From: Alisma plantago-aquatica
Lineage: Eukaryota > Streptophyta > Magnoliopsida > Alismatales > Alismataceae
DNA length: 64,000 bases
Assembly: GCA_963693085.1 (NCBI GenBank)
Contig: OY856409.1
Location: 1,621,845,211-1,621,909,210, forward strand
Reading direction: 5' to 3'
The number at the start of each line of letters is the position of its first letter. The first letter of the stretch is position 1. Below are positions 25,224-35,974 of this stretch, one piece after another. The translations under genes were made by a program, and so were the position numbers. The notes below the pieces were generated by a model. The model did not search any database and was not told the origin of the DNA. It saw only the letters and a list, made by a program, of their open reading frames with translations.

Positions 25224-25710
25224 TCATGATAAAAAGAAGTAATTTAAAAGAAATTGTATCCCTTTTCAATGTTTAATATCAAAGTTTATTTTCACTTTAC
25301 ACTTCCTTGAAATAATTACATGTTTGATTCCACTTACCATTGGTTTTATGCATGGTTGGGGGCATGATGCCCACAATCAAGGAGCAAGTTTAGGAGGAAG
25401 AAGATTTTTGACATTCAAGGAATAACTCAAGGAATCTTAAAGAAGAAAAGACCTAGTGGGGTGCCTTTACCAAGATGTTCCATAGATTTTGGTATCTTTT
25501 ACATTATGTATAATCTTGTTATCAAAGTAGATTAAATGAACTTGGTGTAGATTTTCTTTTGCCAAAACTATGTATGAATCGGATTCCAATCAGTGCAAAG
25601 TGTTTCATTTACTTTAAATTGCAAAGAATAGCATATCGTGATACCCCCTTGAGTAAAGTGCTTCCGCTCAATGATTCATACATGTGGTATAAAAGTGGGG
25701 TGTTACAATA

Positions 25711-25722
25711 TGGTATTAGTGC
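25711..25722 (+). other. Primer-binding site, gypsy-like element
   Basis: TGGTATTAGTGC lies three bases inside the 5' LTR and resembles the initiator tRNA-Met complement TGGTATCAGAGC with two changes. Confidence 0.65.
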
Positions 25723-26366
25723 AATTTGCTAAATGTCCACTAGGCATATATGATTTACATAGTCACCCTAGAATGAATATATAAGATTAAGGTATAGGAA
25801 AGGACTCTAAGGAAGAGTATCAAATCCTAAGATAACATGTGTTTTCACCTTACAGTAGAAGTATATATTACAGATAGGTGTATATCTAGTTTGGAGCTTA
25901 GGTATTGACATAATCTTAGCTAGTGTCATATCCTCTCTTATCTCTATGTTTGTTGCACACCATGTGAGGAATGTAGAGGGATGTCATAACCATTATACTT
26001 ATTGTGCATCTCTCCCCTTCATAATAGTATGTGTGGTATGGGACATGTGTACTATCAGGTTGCTGAAGGATATCATGATAGGATCTCTCATCGTTGGGTA
26101 TGTCCCTGATCAACACCTACCTAGGGATGTCTAAAGATGAGCAAATACAAAAGACCTGAAATACATTGTCATCAACAACTAATGTTAGAAACTCATGCCC
26201 TAGGTATAGTTATGAGTTGGTTTCTTAACCCTAAGTATAAGTTGAGAAGATGAGCAGTAAATTAATAGTTAATTGATGTCCACATAATCATAATGAAATT
26301 TAGATTCCTTATGTTACATATTTTATTTTATGAATAATAAGGAACATAAATGAATCTTGAAATGTT
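25723..26366 (+). other. Residual internal region of the gypsy-like element
   Basis: About 640 bp between the primer site and the LINE insertion. No gag domain. The two overlapping ORFs at 25916-26134 on opposite strands are short and mirror each other, so no gene is claimed. Together with 29702-29779 this is all that remains of the internal domain. Confidence 0.5.
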
Positions 26367-26382
26367 AACTATCAATAAATGA
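26367..26382 (+). repeat. LINE target-site duplication, left copy
   Basis: AACTATCAATAAATGA, matched at 29686-29701 (AACTATCACTAAATGA), one mismatch in 16. Confidence 0.85.
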
Positions 26383-26397
26383 GAGGGTTGTGGTAGG

Positions 26398-28170
26398 AGG
26401 TTGGAGGAATGGGCGGCAAAGACTTTTGGTAATCTAAAGAAAAAAATCAAAGAGACTAAGGAACTATTGAAGGAAGCACAGAGAAAGACACCACACAATG
26501 TTGTTCTAAAAAATGTGAGGAATTGTCTAAGCAACTGGAACACTGGCACAGGATACATGTTGAGTACTGGTGTGCCCAAGCCAGAGTCAATGAAATGAAA
26601 GGTGGTGACAAAAAAACAAAGTATTTTCACCTCAAAGCGTCCCACCGAAAGAAAAGGAATCACATTGTAGGTCTAAAGGACAAGACGGGAACTTGGCATT
26701 CAGACGAGAAAGAAATCTCTAAAGTTGTCTTGGAATTATTTGAAAATCTTTATTATTCCGGAAATCCGTCTGGCTTTGAAGAAGCTACTATGGGTATATC
26801 CAGGCAAGTGAGCACAACCATGAATCACGAGCTAGAAAAAGGCATATCTGACGAAGAAATTTTGGAGGATCTAAAACATATGCATCCCAACAAAGATCCA
26901 GGACCCGATGGTATGAAAGCAATATTTTTCCAAAAAATTTGGCACATTGTGGGTAAGGATGTGGCTAATTACATCAAAGGTTGGTGGAAAGGGCAGTACT
27001 CTATTGAGGAGGTGAATTCAACACTGGTAGTTCTCATCCTAAAGGTGGAACAACCTATGGAGATGGCAGAGTTCCATCCCATTAGTTTGTGCAATGTAGT
27101 GTACAAAATTGTCACAAAAGTCCTAGCTAACAGGTTGAAACCTATCATGGAACAAATCACTTCCGAGAACCAGAGTGATTTTATACCTAGAAGACTGATT
27201 ACAGACAACACACTCATCGCTTATGAGTTGTTCCATAAAATGAAGATGGAGGGAAAAAAGAAAAAAAGTAGTATGGCCATCAAACTGGACATGTCGAAGG
27301 CTTATGACGGGTAGAATGGGGCTTCTTGGAACATGTGATGATGAGGTTGGGCTTCTCAGTACTATGGAGGAAGAAAATCCTATAATGTGTATCATCATTA
27401 AGCCACTCTTTTGCCATCAATGGGGACCGGTCTACGGAGATCAAGCCTTCCTGCAGCCTGCGTCAGGGTGACCCTCTTTCTCCTTATCTTTTCATTCTTT
27501 GTGCAGAAGCGTATTCCACTTCTATCATTCGTGCTATAGAGAGCAAGCTTGTGCATGGCCTCAGTGTGTGCAGACTTGCTCCCCGTATTTCTCACCTCTT
27601 TTTTTGCATATGATAGCATCTTTTTTGCAAGATTAACTCAAAATGAATGCCTAGTTATAGCTAACTTGATTAGCCAGTACGAACAGGCATCAGGCCAGAA
27701 AGTTAATTATGAGAAGACTGAGATTTCTTTTAGTAAAGGGGTGCTACTAGAGATGAGGAAAAGCCTGCAAGAAATTCTAAACATGCGGGAAGTGGATAAA
27801 CATGCCAAGTACATAGGCCTTCCCACAACAATAGGGAGATCCAAAAGGCAAGTTTTCATCTTCGTGAAGGAAAGAGTATGGAAGAAACTCTAGGGGTGGA
27901 AAGAAAAATTCCTCTCCAAACCTGGCAAGGAAGTCCTAATCAAATCAATTGCATAGGCAATCCCAACATATATCATGAGTGTCTTTCAACTACCTTCCTT
28001 GCTAAAACATGAAATCCACAGTTGTGTGGCAAAATTTTGGTGGGGTGCAAAAGGCACAGAGAGACGAATCTCGTGGAAATGCTGGGCTAACTTATGTAAA
28101 CCAAAGCAAGCAAGTAGGATGGGCTTCCGAGACTTGAATAGCTTTAACAAAGCGTTACTGTCAAAATAGG
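26398..28170 (+). pseudogene. LINE ORF2 reverse transcriptase (broken)
   Basis: RT copies LINE RNA at the nicked target. Blocks in order: TKYFHLKASHRKKRNHI (about 26610); PNKDPGPDGMKAIFFQKIW (about 26885); FHPISLCNVVYKIVTKVLANR (palm entry, about 27070); SMAIKLDMSKAYDG (27272-27313, catalytic Asp kept). After a frameshift near 27314 come RQGDPLSPYLFILCAEA (about 27460) and FFAYDSIFF (about 27600). This last should be F-A-D-D; the first catalytic Asp is Tyr, so the enzyme is inactive. GQKVNYEKTEISFSKG, KYIGLPTTIGRSK and FWWGAKGTERRISW follow (to about 28080) with stops at 27892 and 27955. The overlapping minus-strand ORFs are shadows. Confidence 0.85.
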
Positions 28171-29654
28171 TTTGGCGACTCCTCACCAACACAAATTCTC
28201 TAGCCTACCATGTACTCAAGGCACGTTATTTCCCAAGGTCTTCCATCCTGGAGGCGACGTGAGGACACAACCCAAGTTACACTTGGAGAAGCATATGGGG
28301 GGCCAAAGTAATAGTACGGGAAGGAGTGAAATGGAGAGTAGGAGACGGAAAAACTATCAACTTGTGGACTGACCGATGGCTGCTAAATACTACGGAATCT
28401 ATGTGCGAGTCATGTCCTAACATACAGGCACAACAACCATACTTGACGACTACTGATCTCACCGTGCCTGAGCAACCCGCCTGGAACAAGGAGGCATTGG
28501 AATCCATCTTCCCACAATCAATCTGTAAGAGAATTCTGAATACACCCCTTAGCCATCGTCAACCTGTTGACCGACCATTCTGGTGACCGGATCGCAGAGG
28601 CTTGTTTAGAACATGAACTGCATATTGGTTGTGCCATCTCAACAAAGCCTCGTATCTTAGCAACTGGAACCCATTGAATGAAAATACATGGACTTCGGTT
28701 TGGAACTCAGGTTGGCCATCGTGCTTATCCCACTTCATGTGGCGAGTCTGCTCAAGTAGCTTGGCCACACTTGGCCGCCTATATGACCGCCACTGTGATG
28801 TCGACGAGTGCTTCCCAATCTACTGGAGAGAAAAAGAAACAATTGATCACCTACTATTTTAATGCTCGAAAATAAATAAAGTTTGGATCAAACACCCCTT
28901 GAAACAACAGATAGAAGCGTCAACTCATATGATACTTGAAGACAGATTATAGTTTCTGGGGGACAAAGTGAAGTTGGAAGAGTTGGACGTTGTTGTAGCG
29001 GTTTGGTGGGGATCATGGTCATGGAGGAACAAAGTTGTGTTTAACCAGGAGGTGCCACAAAGAGATTTCATGATCAATAGGTATGTTGGAATCATTGCAG
29101 ACTACATATTAGTGACGTCCACTAAGTCGGACACTTCAATACCTCTAGAGGGACGAAGACGACCAGAATGGCAGCACCCGGATGGGGATTTTCTTAAAAT
29201 GAATACGGATTTAGCCATGGACAAGCTGTAAACGATTGGAATAGGGGGTATCATTCGATATTGCAATGGGAGGGCAGTTGACATCATCTTAGCTAGGAGA
29301 GCTTTCTTTGGCCCAGCTGAACTAGGGGAAGATCAAGCCCTCCTTCACTGCATACAGATAGTGAGATCGCATGCATATGACCACCTACTGTGTGAAATGG
29401 ACTCCCAAATCATGTACAACACTCTAGTTGCTAATTCCAGAGATCCAGACCATTTATGCCAACTAGTTGATGACAACCGCCATATGGCCTTTTTCTTTCC
29501 GGCTGTTTCTTTTTCCTTTGTTAATAGGTGTTGTAATACGGTGGCTCACACTATTGCCAAACTGGCGATGGAGGGCACCTTGATTAGGAGACCAGTGGGG
29601 GACTGCATCCCTCCACTGATCGAGAAATTTATTTTGTATGATGCTAGTGGTTAG
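28171..29654 (+). pseudogene. LINE ORF2 C-terminus: zinc-finger region and RNase H (broken)
   Basis: It continues from the RT. WRVGDGKTINLWTDRWL (about 28330) and the following region to about 28860 match the RT-associated zinc-finger part of plant LINE ORF2. VWWGSWSWRNKVVFNQ (about 29000) is the linker before RNase H. RNase H begins PEWQHPDGDFLKMNTDLA (about 29163-29217), with a stop at 29229, then GEDQALLHC and CEMDSQIMYN (Asp of the third acidic block), ending near 29652. Such an RNase H, a late acquisition in many plant L1 clades, would remove the RNA strand during insertion. Several frameshifts and stops make it a pseudogene. Confidence 0.8.
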
Positions 29655-29685
29655 ATAAATGAAAGTTTGGCTTTCCCCTAAAAAA

Positions 29686-29701
29686 AACTATCACTAAATG
29701 A
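29686..29701 (+). repeat. LINE target-site duplication, right copy
   Basis: AACTATCACTAAATGA follows the terminal A run; partner of 26367-26382. Confidence 0.85.
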
Positions 29702-29770
29702 AGAGGTGAGAAAAACTCTAAGGTGCGTAGTAGTCTTAGGAAAATTTTGAGGACAAAATTTATTTAATGT

Positions 29771-29779
29771 GGGTAGAAT
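29771..29779 (+). other. Polypurine tract of the gypsy-like element
   Basis: The string 'aatgtgggtagaat' directly precedes LTR start TGTAACATCCC at 29780, in the usual position for a PPT. Confidence 0.65.
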
Positions 29780-30235
29780 TGTAACATCCCAAAGTTTCAA
29801 GAATAATTTAAACCTTAGAATGTGGTTTTTATTTAATAAAAATAGTTGAGGATCTTAACTCAAAAAGATCATGAATGAATTTTTTCAAAAGATAATGAAG
29901 TGAGAAGAGTAAAATAGGACTCATAATACAATTTTCATCCATATGGGTATCATATGTCACAATTAGCTCAAAGATATAAATGTTGGTTTTCCTTTTCTCT
30001 ATCCTCCAAAGAAGTTACTCTAAAAGGCATAAAAGGTAGATAAAATAACTTTTAAGTGGACAATAAGTTATCATCTAGAATTTTTACTCAAGGGATCACA
30101 AAGGGAAGTATTTTCCCAACTATCTAATATATTAACACATTACATTAAAGTTAAATGACAATAAGGAATTTTGTGAAAATGTCTAGAAAAGATATGTTGA
30201 GTGTATTTGATGGGCATAATTTGATCCTAACTTGT

Positions 30236-30640
30236 GAGATCACAAAACAACTCCACAGGCGCTGCTCGATCCCAGATACCTTTCTTTGCAGCCAATTTCC
30301 CCTCAAACCCAACTCCCTCATTCATGCTCTTCTTTGTACCCCGTTGGAGGACTCCCCTCGCGTTCTCCTTATCCAGGACACCTCCTGGCCAATTGATGCC
30401 ATCGATGAGTCCAGTGCAGTGAGGCCGAGGTGATGATGCACCTAGCTATCACCTAGGTGACAGAAAGCTTGAAGTCAACTGCCTAGTTGACTCGTGAAGG
30501 AGGCTGATCGCGAAGACTAAGGTTGAAGATGACACATGATGAAAAGACCAGCTTACCCCCACCTTCTTTACAATTAAGGTGATGATATTCTGGTCCTTTA
30601 GTCTTTTTTTTCTCATTCTAAATAAGTGACCCACGTGGGC
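30236..30640 (+). other. GC-richer foreign segment in the 3' LTR
   Basis: It is absent from the 5' LTR. Composition and wording ('ccttatccaggacacctcctggcc') differ from the AT-rich LTR. An open frame at 30155-30433 crosses its left border and includes FPLKPNSLIHALLCTPLED; I do not recognise the product. A near-palindrome, CACCTAGctatcacCTAGGTG, lies at 30440-30460. It could be a captured host-gene piece or a small insertion; alternatively the 5' LTR lost it. No TSD was found. Confidence 0.4.
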
Positions 30641-31377
30641 ACGCTTCCTAGGTGGTGGCCCGTGATTGGTCAGAAAAAAATTAAATTTCTAGAAATGTAT
30701 TAATTAGTAGAATGGTCCGATACAACATGTTATATATGAATTTTTCTTAGAAAAATACAAGGAATGCAAGAAAAATATAATCAAAGCCTAGTTCTATCTA
30801 TAGTTCTAAAAGTACCTAAAGTTACCAACTCAAATATGCTAAATGTATAAAACCCTAATTTATTAGTTTTAATTATCACGATATGTTTAAATAATCCTAA
30901 TAGTCAAAGTCTAACATATTTGGATAAAAAGATAAACTTGTATCTAATTCATGATTAATAATTCATATGTTATCAAAAATAGGGTTTGAGGTGATAATTA
31001 GAATGAAAATTGATATGTTGAATGTTATGAACAGGGTGTTTAGGGTTTTCAAACCCCAAGGATATGATTACGATTTACAGAACCTAGGAAGAATGATCAG
31101 ATCTCCTCAAAGTGTAAGGTAAGTGGTCCATGCTAATTGAACATGTGTAATGTTTGTTTTTATGTATGTGTGAATGCAATGAATGTTATGAATGTGTTAT
31201 CTTTTTCAATTGCTTAAAGTCAATGAATTGAATGTAATGTTTTACAGTCTATATTATGATATCATCTTCATGCATTAAGAGTAAATTCAATATTAATATT
31301 TAAGAGAAATTGAAGAGAAAGTTAAGATTTTTAAGAGAAATATATTGTTAAAAGATAACTTATATAAGATCCTCATT

Positions 31378-31555
31378 AAGAGGCTCCTCAGAGCAAAACT
31401 AAGAGGCACTTTGGTGCATAAGAGAAGAGGCACTTTAGTGCAACCCAAGAGGCATCTTGATGTAATCCAAGAGGCACTTCGATGCATAAGAGAAGAGGCA
31501 CTTTGGTGCAACCCAAGAGGCACTTCGATGCATAAGAGAAGAGCACTTCAGTGAA
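31378..31555 (+). repeat. Hairpin minisatellite GCAC-TTYG-GTGC in the 3' LTR
   Basis: About seven units of 24-27 bp ('aagaggcacttcgatgcataagag' type, with alternating 'gcataagag' and 'gcaaccc' tails). There are more units than in the 5' LTR, so the array has changed copy number since insertion. Confidence 0.75.
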
Positions 31556-31570
31556 AAATTTGAGGATTCT

Positions 31571-31578
31571 TATATAAG
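31571..31578 (+). promoter_or_regulatory. TATA box, gypsy-like 3' LTR
   Basis: TATATAAG about 16 bp after the hairpin array, as in the 5' LTR. Confidence 0.65.
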
Positions 31579-32048
31579 TAAAAAAAGGTAAGTTAAAAGA
31601 AAATGTGTCCCTTTTTCAATGTTTAATGTTCAAAGTCTATTTTCAGTTTACATGCTTCCTTTAAATTATAATATGTTCAATTCCACTTACCATTGGCTTA
31701 ATGCATGGTTGGGGGTGTGATGCCCGCAGGTGGGGGGCAAGCTTAGGAGGAAGAAGCTTTTTAACATCCAAGGAATAGCTCAAGGAATCTTCAAGTGGAA
31801 AAGACCTAGTGGGGTTCCTTTACCTAGATATCTTTTACATTATGTATTATCTTGTTATCAAAATATATTAGATGAACTTGATGTATACTTTCTTTTGCCA
31901 AAATGATGTATGAATCTGATTCCAATCAATGCAAAGTGTTTCATTTACTTTAAATTGCAAAGAATAGTATCTTCTGATACCCTCTTCGGTAAAGTGCTTC
32001 CTCTTAGTGATTTATACATGTGGTAAAAAAGTGGGGTGTTACAACCCT

Positions 32049-32988
32049 CTTTAAGTCTTAGAAAACAAATTGACAAATATGGAAATGAAAATGTATGCAT
32101 CTTCCGAAAGATCCTACCATATGAGATATCAATAGAGCATCAATCTGACTTTTGAAGGGTTCAATTTGATTGCTAGGAGATTCAAAAGAATCATCTCAAC
32201 TTCTCTAATTCTCCAAAAATAATCAAGATGGATAAGTTTGGGCATCAAGCAAGTTTCTAGATCTAAGGTGGACTTTTCAATTACTAATTGTATTGATCAG
32301 TTGTGTAATTTTTAGAGCTTTTCCCATATTGACAAGATTGGATGCCTTCAAATTTAAGATATCTTTATGCCTAGTGACTATATTGGTTCGTTGTCTGCTC
32401 TCTGGAGCATAAGATTGGGTATTAGACAAATTTCTCAATTTATGGTGACCTTCACGACTAGTGGCGCATCATTCATAGGTAAGGTTAGGAACCAGATAAG
32501 TTTCTAGATCTAAGGTGGCCTTTACGACCATTGAATATTGTACAATTGTTTGCTCCCTAGAGCGTCTCTTGAATACAAGATGGTTTCACACAATAAGAGT
32601 GGAATGTGCCTATTGTACGTAGAACTTTGATAGAGGTTCCTATCTATTGATAAGACTTTTGCATGCAGTGACCACTAGAATGTAGGGCTATCTCAGGTGT
32701 TCCTACTTGAATGTAGGTCTTGAGTTCAAGGATATTCCTATTTAGGTTAGAGCTTGAATTTTAATATATATACTCAAATAGGTATTGATTCATTAATCAT
32801 GCCTATTCAATTTAGGACTCATTAGATTAGGAATTGCTTGATGTGTGCCTATTTGATATAGGGATTTAGCATAGGTTCATGTCTAAGTGTAGGGTCTGAG
32901 TTTTGAATGCTTCTTGAATGTAGGGCTTTATCATTGGAAGGAAAGGAGCCTATTCAGCAAGGCCTAATGGTGTAGTTTAAGGTCTTGG
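32049..32988 (+). repeat. Non-coding tract with a dispersed roughly 100-bp motif
   Basis: Variants of 'gat(t/a)ggg-caa...tttctagat-taaggtgg-cttt...gactattg' occur near 32228, 32335, 32405 and 32480. The same motif occurs at 23470-23700, that is, on the other side of the gypsy-like element, so both tracts were once one repeat domain. Later (32690-32960) a shorter motif 'gtagg(g/t)ct...gagtt' recurs. No gene. Confidence 0.5.
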
Positions 32989-32993
32989 TCTAG
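32989..32993 (+). repeat. Athila target-site duplication, left
   Basis: TCTAG directly before the 5' LTR; identical TCTAG at 46797-46801. Confidence 0.85.
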
Positions 32994-34513
32994 TGATGCA
33001 AGGGTTTTGAGTCGCTTTTATAGGCTAGTTTTATAATCATTTTGTGTGTGTATTGGTCATATTTTTGGTTATTATCACATGATTCATTTGATTTAGCCTA
33101 CAATCTCATTATGCATCAAATTTGTCTTATTTCATCTTATTTTGTATAAAAGATCAAATTTCTCATATTTGATTGGTGTTCTCCTCTTTATTTCTGGGAA
33201 TTTGCATTTCTGAAGTTGTCGATACCATCGACAGCCGTCGATGCCATCGACATGGCCACAACAACAAGTCAGAGAAAGAGAAGAACCAGTCGATACCATC
33301 GACAGGACAATCGATGGTATTGAGATAGCGTCAGCGTGCTAAAGGTCAACATGTCGATACCATCGACGTGTCTGGTCGATGGTATCGAGATGCCATCAGA
33401 AAGAATGCCAGAAATCAAGGAGCACTGATACCATACGGGGGTCAATACCATCGACCCGCCATCGATGGTATTGACACTGTCAGAGAAGGAAATAGCCCAA
33501 ATCGATCTAAATCGAACGACCATGATATTTTGTCGATCGTAAGTGATCCCTATACCTAGGAAAGATGGCCCAAGCTGAACTATCACGTCATTAGCTACGG
33601 CACAAGTCTCAGAAGAGGAGAGGACGAAGAACGGAGACCAGAACTATTCCCCAGACGTTTCCAGAGCTGCAGGCAGAGTTTTCTACCACCGGAAGGCTGC
33701 AGAACACCCATCTCGTACCGAGAATTGTTCGATTCTCCTTTGTTCAGGGTTTATACCATCTCCATCCACATTTCCCCTATGTTTTCTTCTCCTTTCATCG
33801 TGTTTCTCATTGATATGAACATGCGGGGCTAATGCCCTTTGTCTTTAGGATTGGGAGTAGCCTAGATAATCGTTGTATGGCACTTTTTACATAGTTAAAT
33901 ATAATTTATCTCTCAAATCTGTGGTATGATATTTTTTCCCAATTCTATCATTGTGCTTGATCACCATAATGGTAATTTAATACCTTTAATTGATTTTGAT
34001 GAAGAATTAACAGTTGAAAAGATGCAATAATCACATTAACTTATAAATCCTTTGGAAAAGGCGATGTACGGTTAATGGTGGAAACCTAGAGATATGTTTT
34101 TCATGCACCTAATTTAGGGTATAGGTTACTACTAACGTGGAACCGATCTAAATTAAGGTAGTGAATTGTATCGCGGAAGCGAACAATTCTATTCACAGGC
34201 CAGTACCCGGGATAGGAGACAAGTTGTGGTAATTATGAAGGAATTAGTACAACGAGAATCCGTGGTGAAACCACAATCCTAAAGATTCCATTTTAATTTA
34301 TTAAACCAACCATTTAATCAATTGCTTTGTTTTCTTTTGTTTTTATTTTCTTTTTCAAAACAACTCCCAAACTTTTATAATCGGTCTAGCTAATTTTAAG
34401 TAGTTAGTAGTAGTCTACCAAAATTATGTTCCCTGAGTTCGACTGGGGCCTCACAAAGGCCTATATTACATTGACACATGCACTTGTGTTACACGCACAG
34501 TTTAATCATGTCA
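32994..34513 (+). repeat. Athila 5' LTR
   Basis: It starts TGATGCAAGGGTTTTGAG and ends ATCATGTCA. It matches 45276-46796 throughout. It contains dyad motifs at 33218-33475, a U5 end with 'ccctgagttcgac', and no convincing TATA box near the motifs. Confidence 0.92.
33218..33475 (+). promoter_or_regulatory. Athila LTR dyad array (GTCGATACCATCGAC)
   Basis: GTCGATACCATCGAC-type 15-mers at 33218, 33289, 33353 and 33441. The last three are each followed 6-8 bases later by the reverse-complement form (33310, 33375, 33461; for example GTCGATGGTATCGAG). The first is followed by a direct copy at 33237. Mutated homologues are at 45499-45757 in the 3' LTR. Confidence 0.7.
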
Positions 34514-34519
34514 AGTTTT

Positions 34520-34537
34520 TGGCGTCGTTGCCGAGGA
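34520..34537 (+). other. Primer-binding site of Athila (tRNA-Asp-like)
   Basis: TGGCGTCGTTGCCGAGGA lies six bases after the LTR. It corresponds to the TGGCGCCGTTGCCGGGGA site used by Athila and Tat elements, with two transitions. Confidence 0.85.
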
Positions 34538-34690
34538 ACGGCAATTTTCGGCACTACGAGTGCTACGAGCGGTCACATTAGGCCACTTTTTCATATAATT
34601 CTTAAAATTTTAAATTTAATTTCATATCTTTTAATTACTTATTTCTTTTTAGCACTGTACTAAAATAATTTCCATCTTTTCAGGTGCTAG

Positions 34691-35974
34691 TTGATGGTAA
34701 AGAAGCGTAGAATAGACTATGTAGAATTACCAAAAATTCCTCCATTGGGTGAAGAAGTCGAGTTGACAAATCCACCAACTGAGGAAATTGAACAAGAACA
34801 GGAAGCAATGGTTGAGGAACTGACAATATGGGAGAAGATCAAGGCTACATCTTCATCTGCATCAAAAGGGTCAATCAAAAGGCAGGCAATCAACATTCCT
34901 ACATATAAGATTGATCCAACACTGATTAATCTGGTCAAGTCCAATGCATTTCATGGATTGAAGAATGAAGATCCAGTGGCCCACATCAGCCAATTTGTGG
35001 AAAACTATGATATGATAAAGATTGACAGGTTTCCGCAAGAGGCACTTTACTTGAAGCTTTTTCTCGTGTCTCTAGCGAGAAATGCACGAGAATGGCTGCA
35101 CAACCTTGATGACGAGTATGTCCAGTCTTGGGACAAGATGATAGAGGTATTCTTCTAGCATTCCTTCCTGCCAAACAAGACAAATGACCTCGTGATAAAG
35201 ATACACAATTTCATTCAAAAGGCCGGCGAGACTTATTCAGAGACTTGGGAGCGCTTCCAGATAATGTTGAGGAAGTACCCACATCATGAGCTAGACAAGG
35301 AAAAACAAATAAAAATTTTCTACTTTGATCTCAATGAGCATGACAGAAGCAACTTGGATTCAGCAAGCTCGGGTTTCTTCTTGAACAACACAGGCACAAG
35401 GTGTTGGGAGATATTGAAGAACATGGACAAGAAACAGTCATGGGGTGATAGAGATGCACCAGAACAAGTTAGAGTTGCATGGGAATCAAAGGCAATTAAA
35501 GAGCTAAATGAGCAGATGGACCTGATAGCAAAGAGATTTCTAGCAAAAGAGGATGAAGAATTTGATGATGAGGCACAAGTTAAATTTATGTGCCAATAAG
35601 GGAACATAAATAATGATTACTCTTGGAGGAAGGATAGAAAGTTCTTGTGGAAGGATCCAAATAATTTTATGTAGGATCCGGATGCCAAGCCACATCCCAC
35701 TGTGGAGGAAAAGAGCAATGAGTTGCTCAATCAGGTGATAAAGCAAAATCAGGAGTTAATGAGCACATTTGGCCAACAAATTAAATCACAAGGAGAATTC
35801 ATGAATCAATTTGGCCAAACTCTCCAAAGTCATGGGGCACAGATGAGGACTATTGCGACATCTATAGCACAGATGGTAGCTAAAATATCAAGTCTAAAGA
35901 AGCCTACAATGCAAGGTTTTCTAGGAAATACAAATGTTCCAGGGGGAACCATCAAGCCAAGGCGATTTTGTTGA
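34691..35974 (+). pseudogene. gag: Athila gag (one frame, three stops)
   Basis: Gag builds the retrotransposon particle. One frame runs throughout, interrupted by stops at 35156, 35597 and near 35672. The N-terminal third is acidic and serine-rich. NLVKSNAFHGLKNEDPVAHI and DRFPQEALYLKLFLVSLA (34926-35075) fit the entry of the Ty3/gypsy gag domain. GETYSETWERFQIMLRKYPH (about 35226-35285) is its most conserved block. A C-terminal coiled-coil-like tract with FGQQIKSQ and FGQTLQSHG (35765-35840) precedes the pol boundary. No zinc knuckle is seen, as often in Athila. The start at 34691 follows the leader after the primer site. Confidence 0.85.

Larger units (their letters stand above)
24002..25707 (+). 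repeat. 5' LTR of the gypsy-like element (1.7 kb)
   Basis: Bordered by TGCAACATCCC and GGGGTGTTACA. It aligns with 29780-32043 except that about 600 bp in the second LTR (about 30236-30830) is represented by only about 70 unrelated bases here. It carries a hairpin minisatellite (25071-25200) and a TATA box (25216). Confidence 0.8.
26383..29685 (+). mobile_element. L1-type LINE, 5'-truncated, inserted in the gypsy-like element
   Basis: A non-LTR retrotransposon fragment of 3.3 kb. It begins inside ORF2 shortly before the RT domain, so ORF1 and the endonuclease are absent (usual 5' truncation). It runs through RT, the C-terminal zinc-finger region and RNase H to a short A run (29680-29687) that overlaps the TSD. 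The 16-bp TSD proves target-primed insertion into the internal region of the gypsy-like element. Confidence 0.9.
24002..32043 (+). mobile_element. Ty3/gypsy-like LTR element, non-autonomous, with nested LINE
   Basis: Two LTRs (24002-25707, 29780-32043) share start TG(T/C)AACATCCCAAA and end GTGGGGTGTTACA. A tRNA-Met-type primer site follows the first LTR and the PPT-like 'gtgggtagaatt' precedes the second. The text 'gaggacaaaatttatttaatgtggg' before the second LTR is of the kind that ends Tekay/Del-type chromoviruses. Without the nested LINE the internal region is only about 750 bp and shows no gag or pol, so the element depended on others. TSD GCCCT/ACCCT (23997-24001, 32044-32048; one mismatch). 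Confidence 0.75.
29780..32043 (+). repeat. 3' LTR of the gypsy-like element (2.26 kb)
   Basis: Same termini as the 5' LTR. It is longer because of about 600 bp at 30236-30830. It contains the hairpin minisatellite (31378-31555) and TATATAAG at 31571-31578. Confidence 0.8.

Noticed and set aside
26328..26663. 111-codon minus-strand ORF at the LINE left end
   Set aside because: It crosses the LINE insertion border and TSD and is antisense to LINE ORF2.
33269..33586. Overlapping ORFs in both strands of the Athila LTR
   Set aside because: Open frames are a by-product of the 15-bp dyad repeats, which lack stops in these frames.
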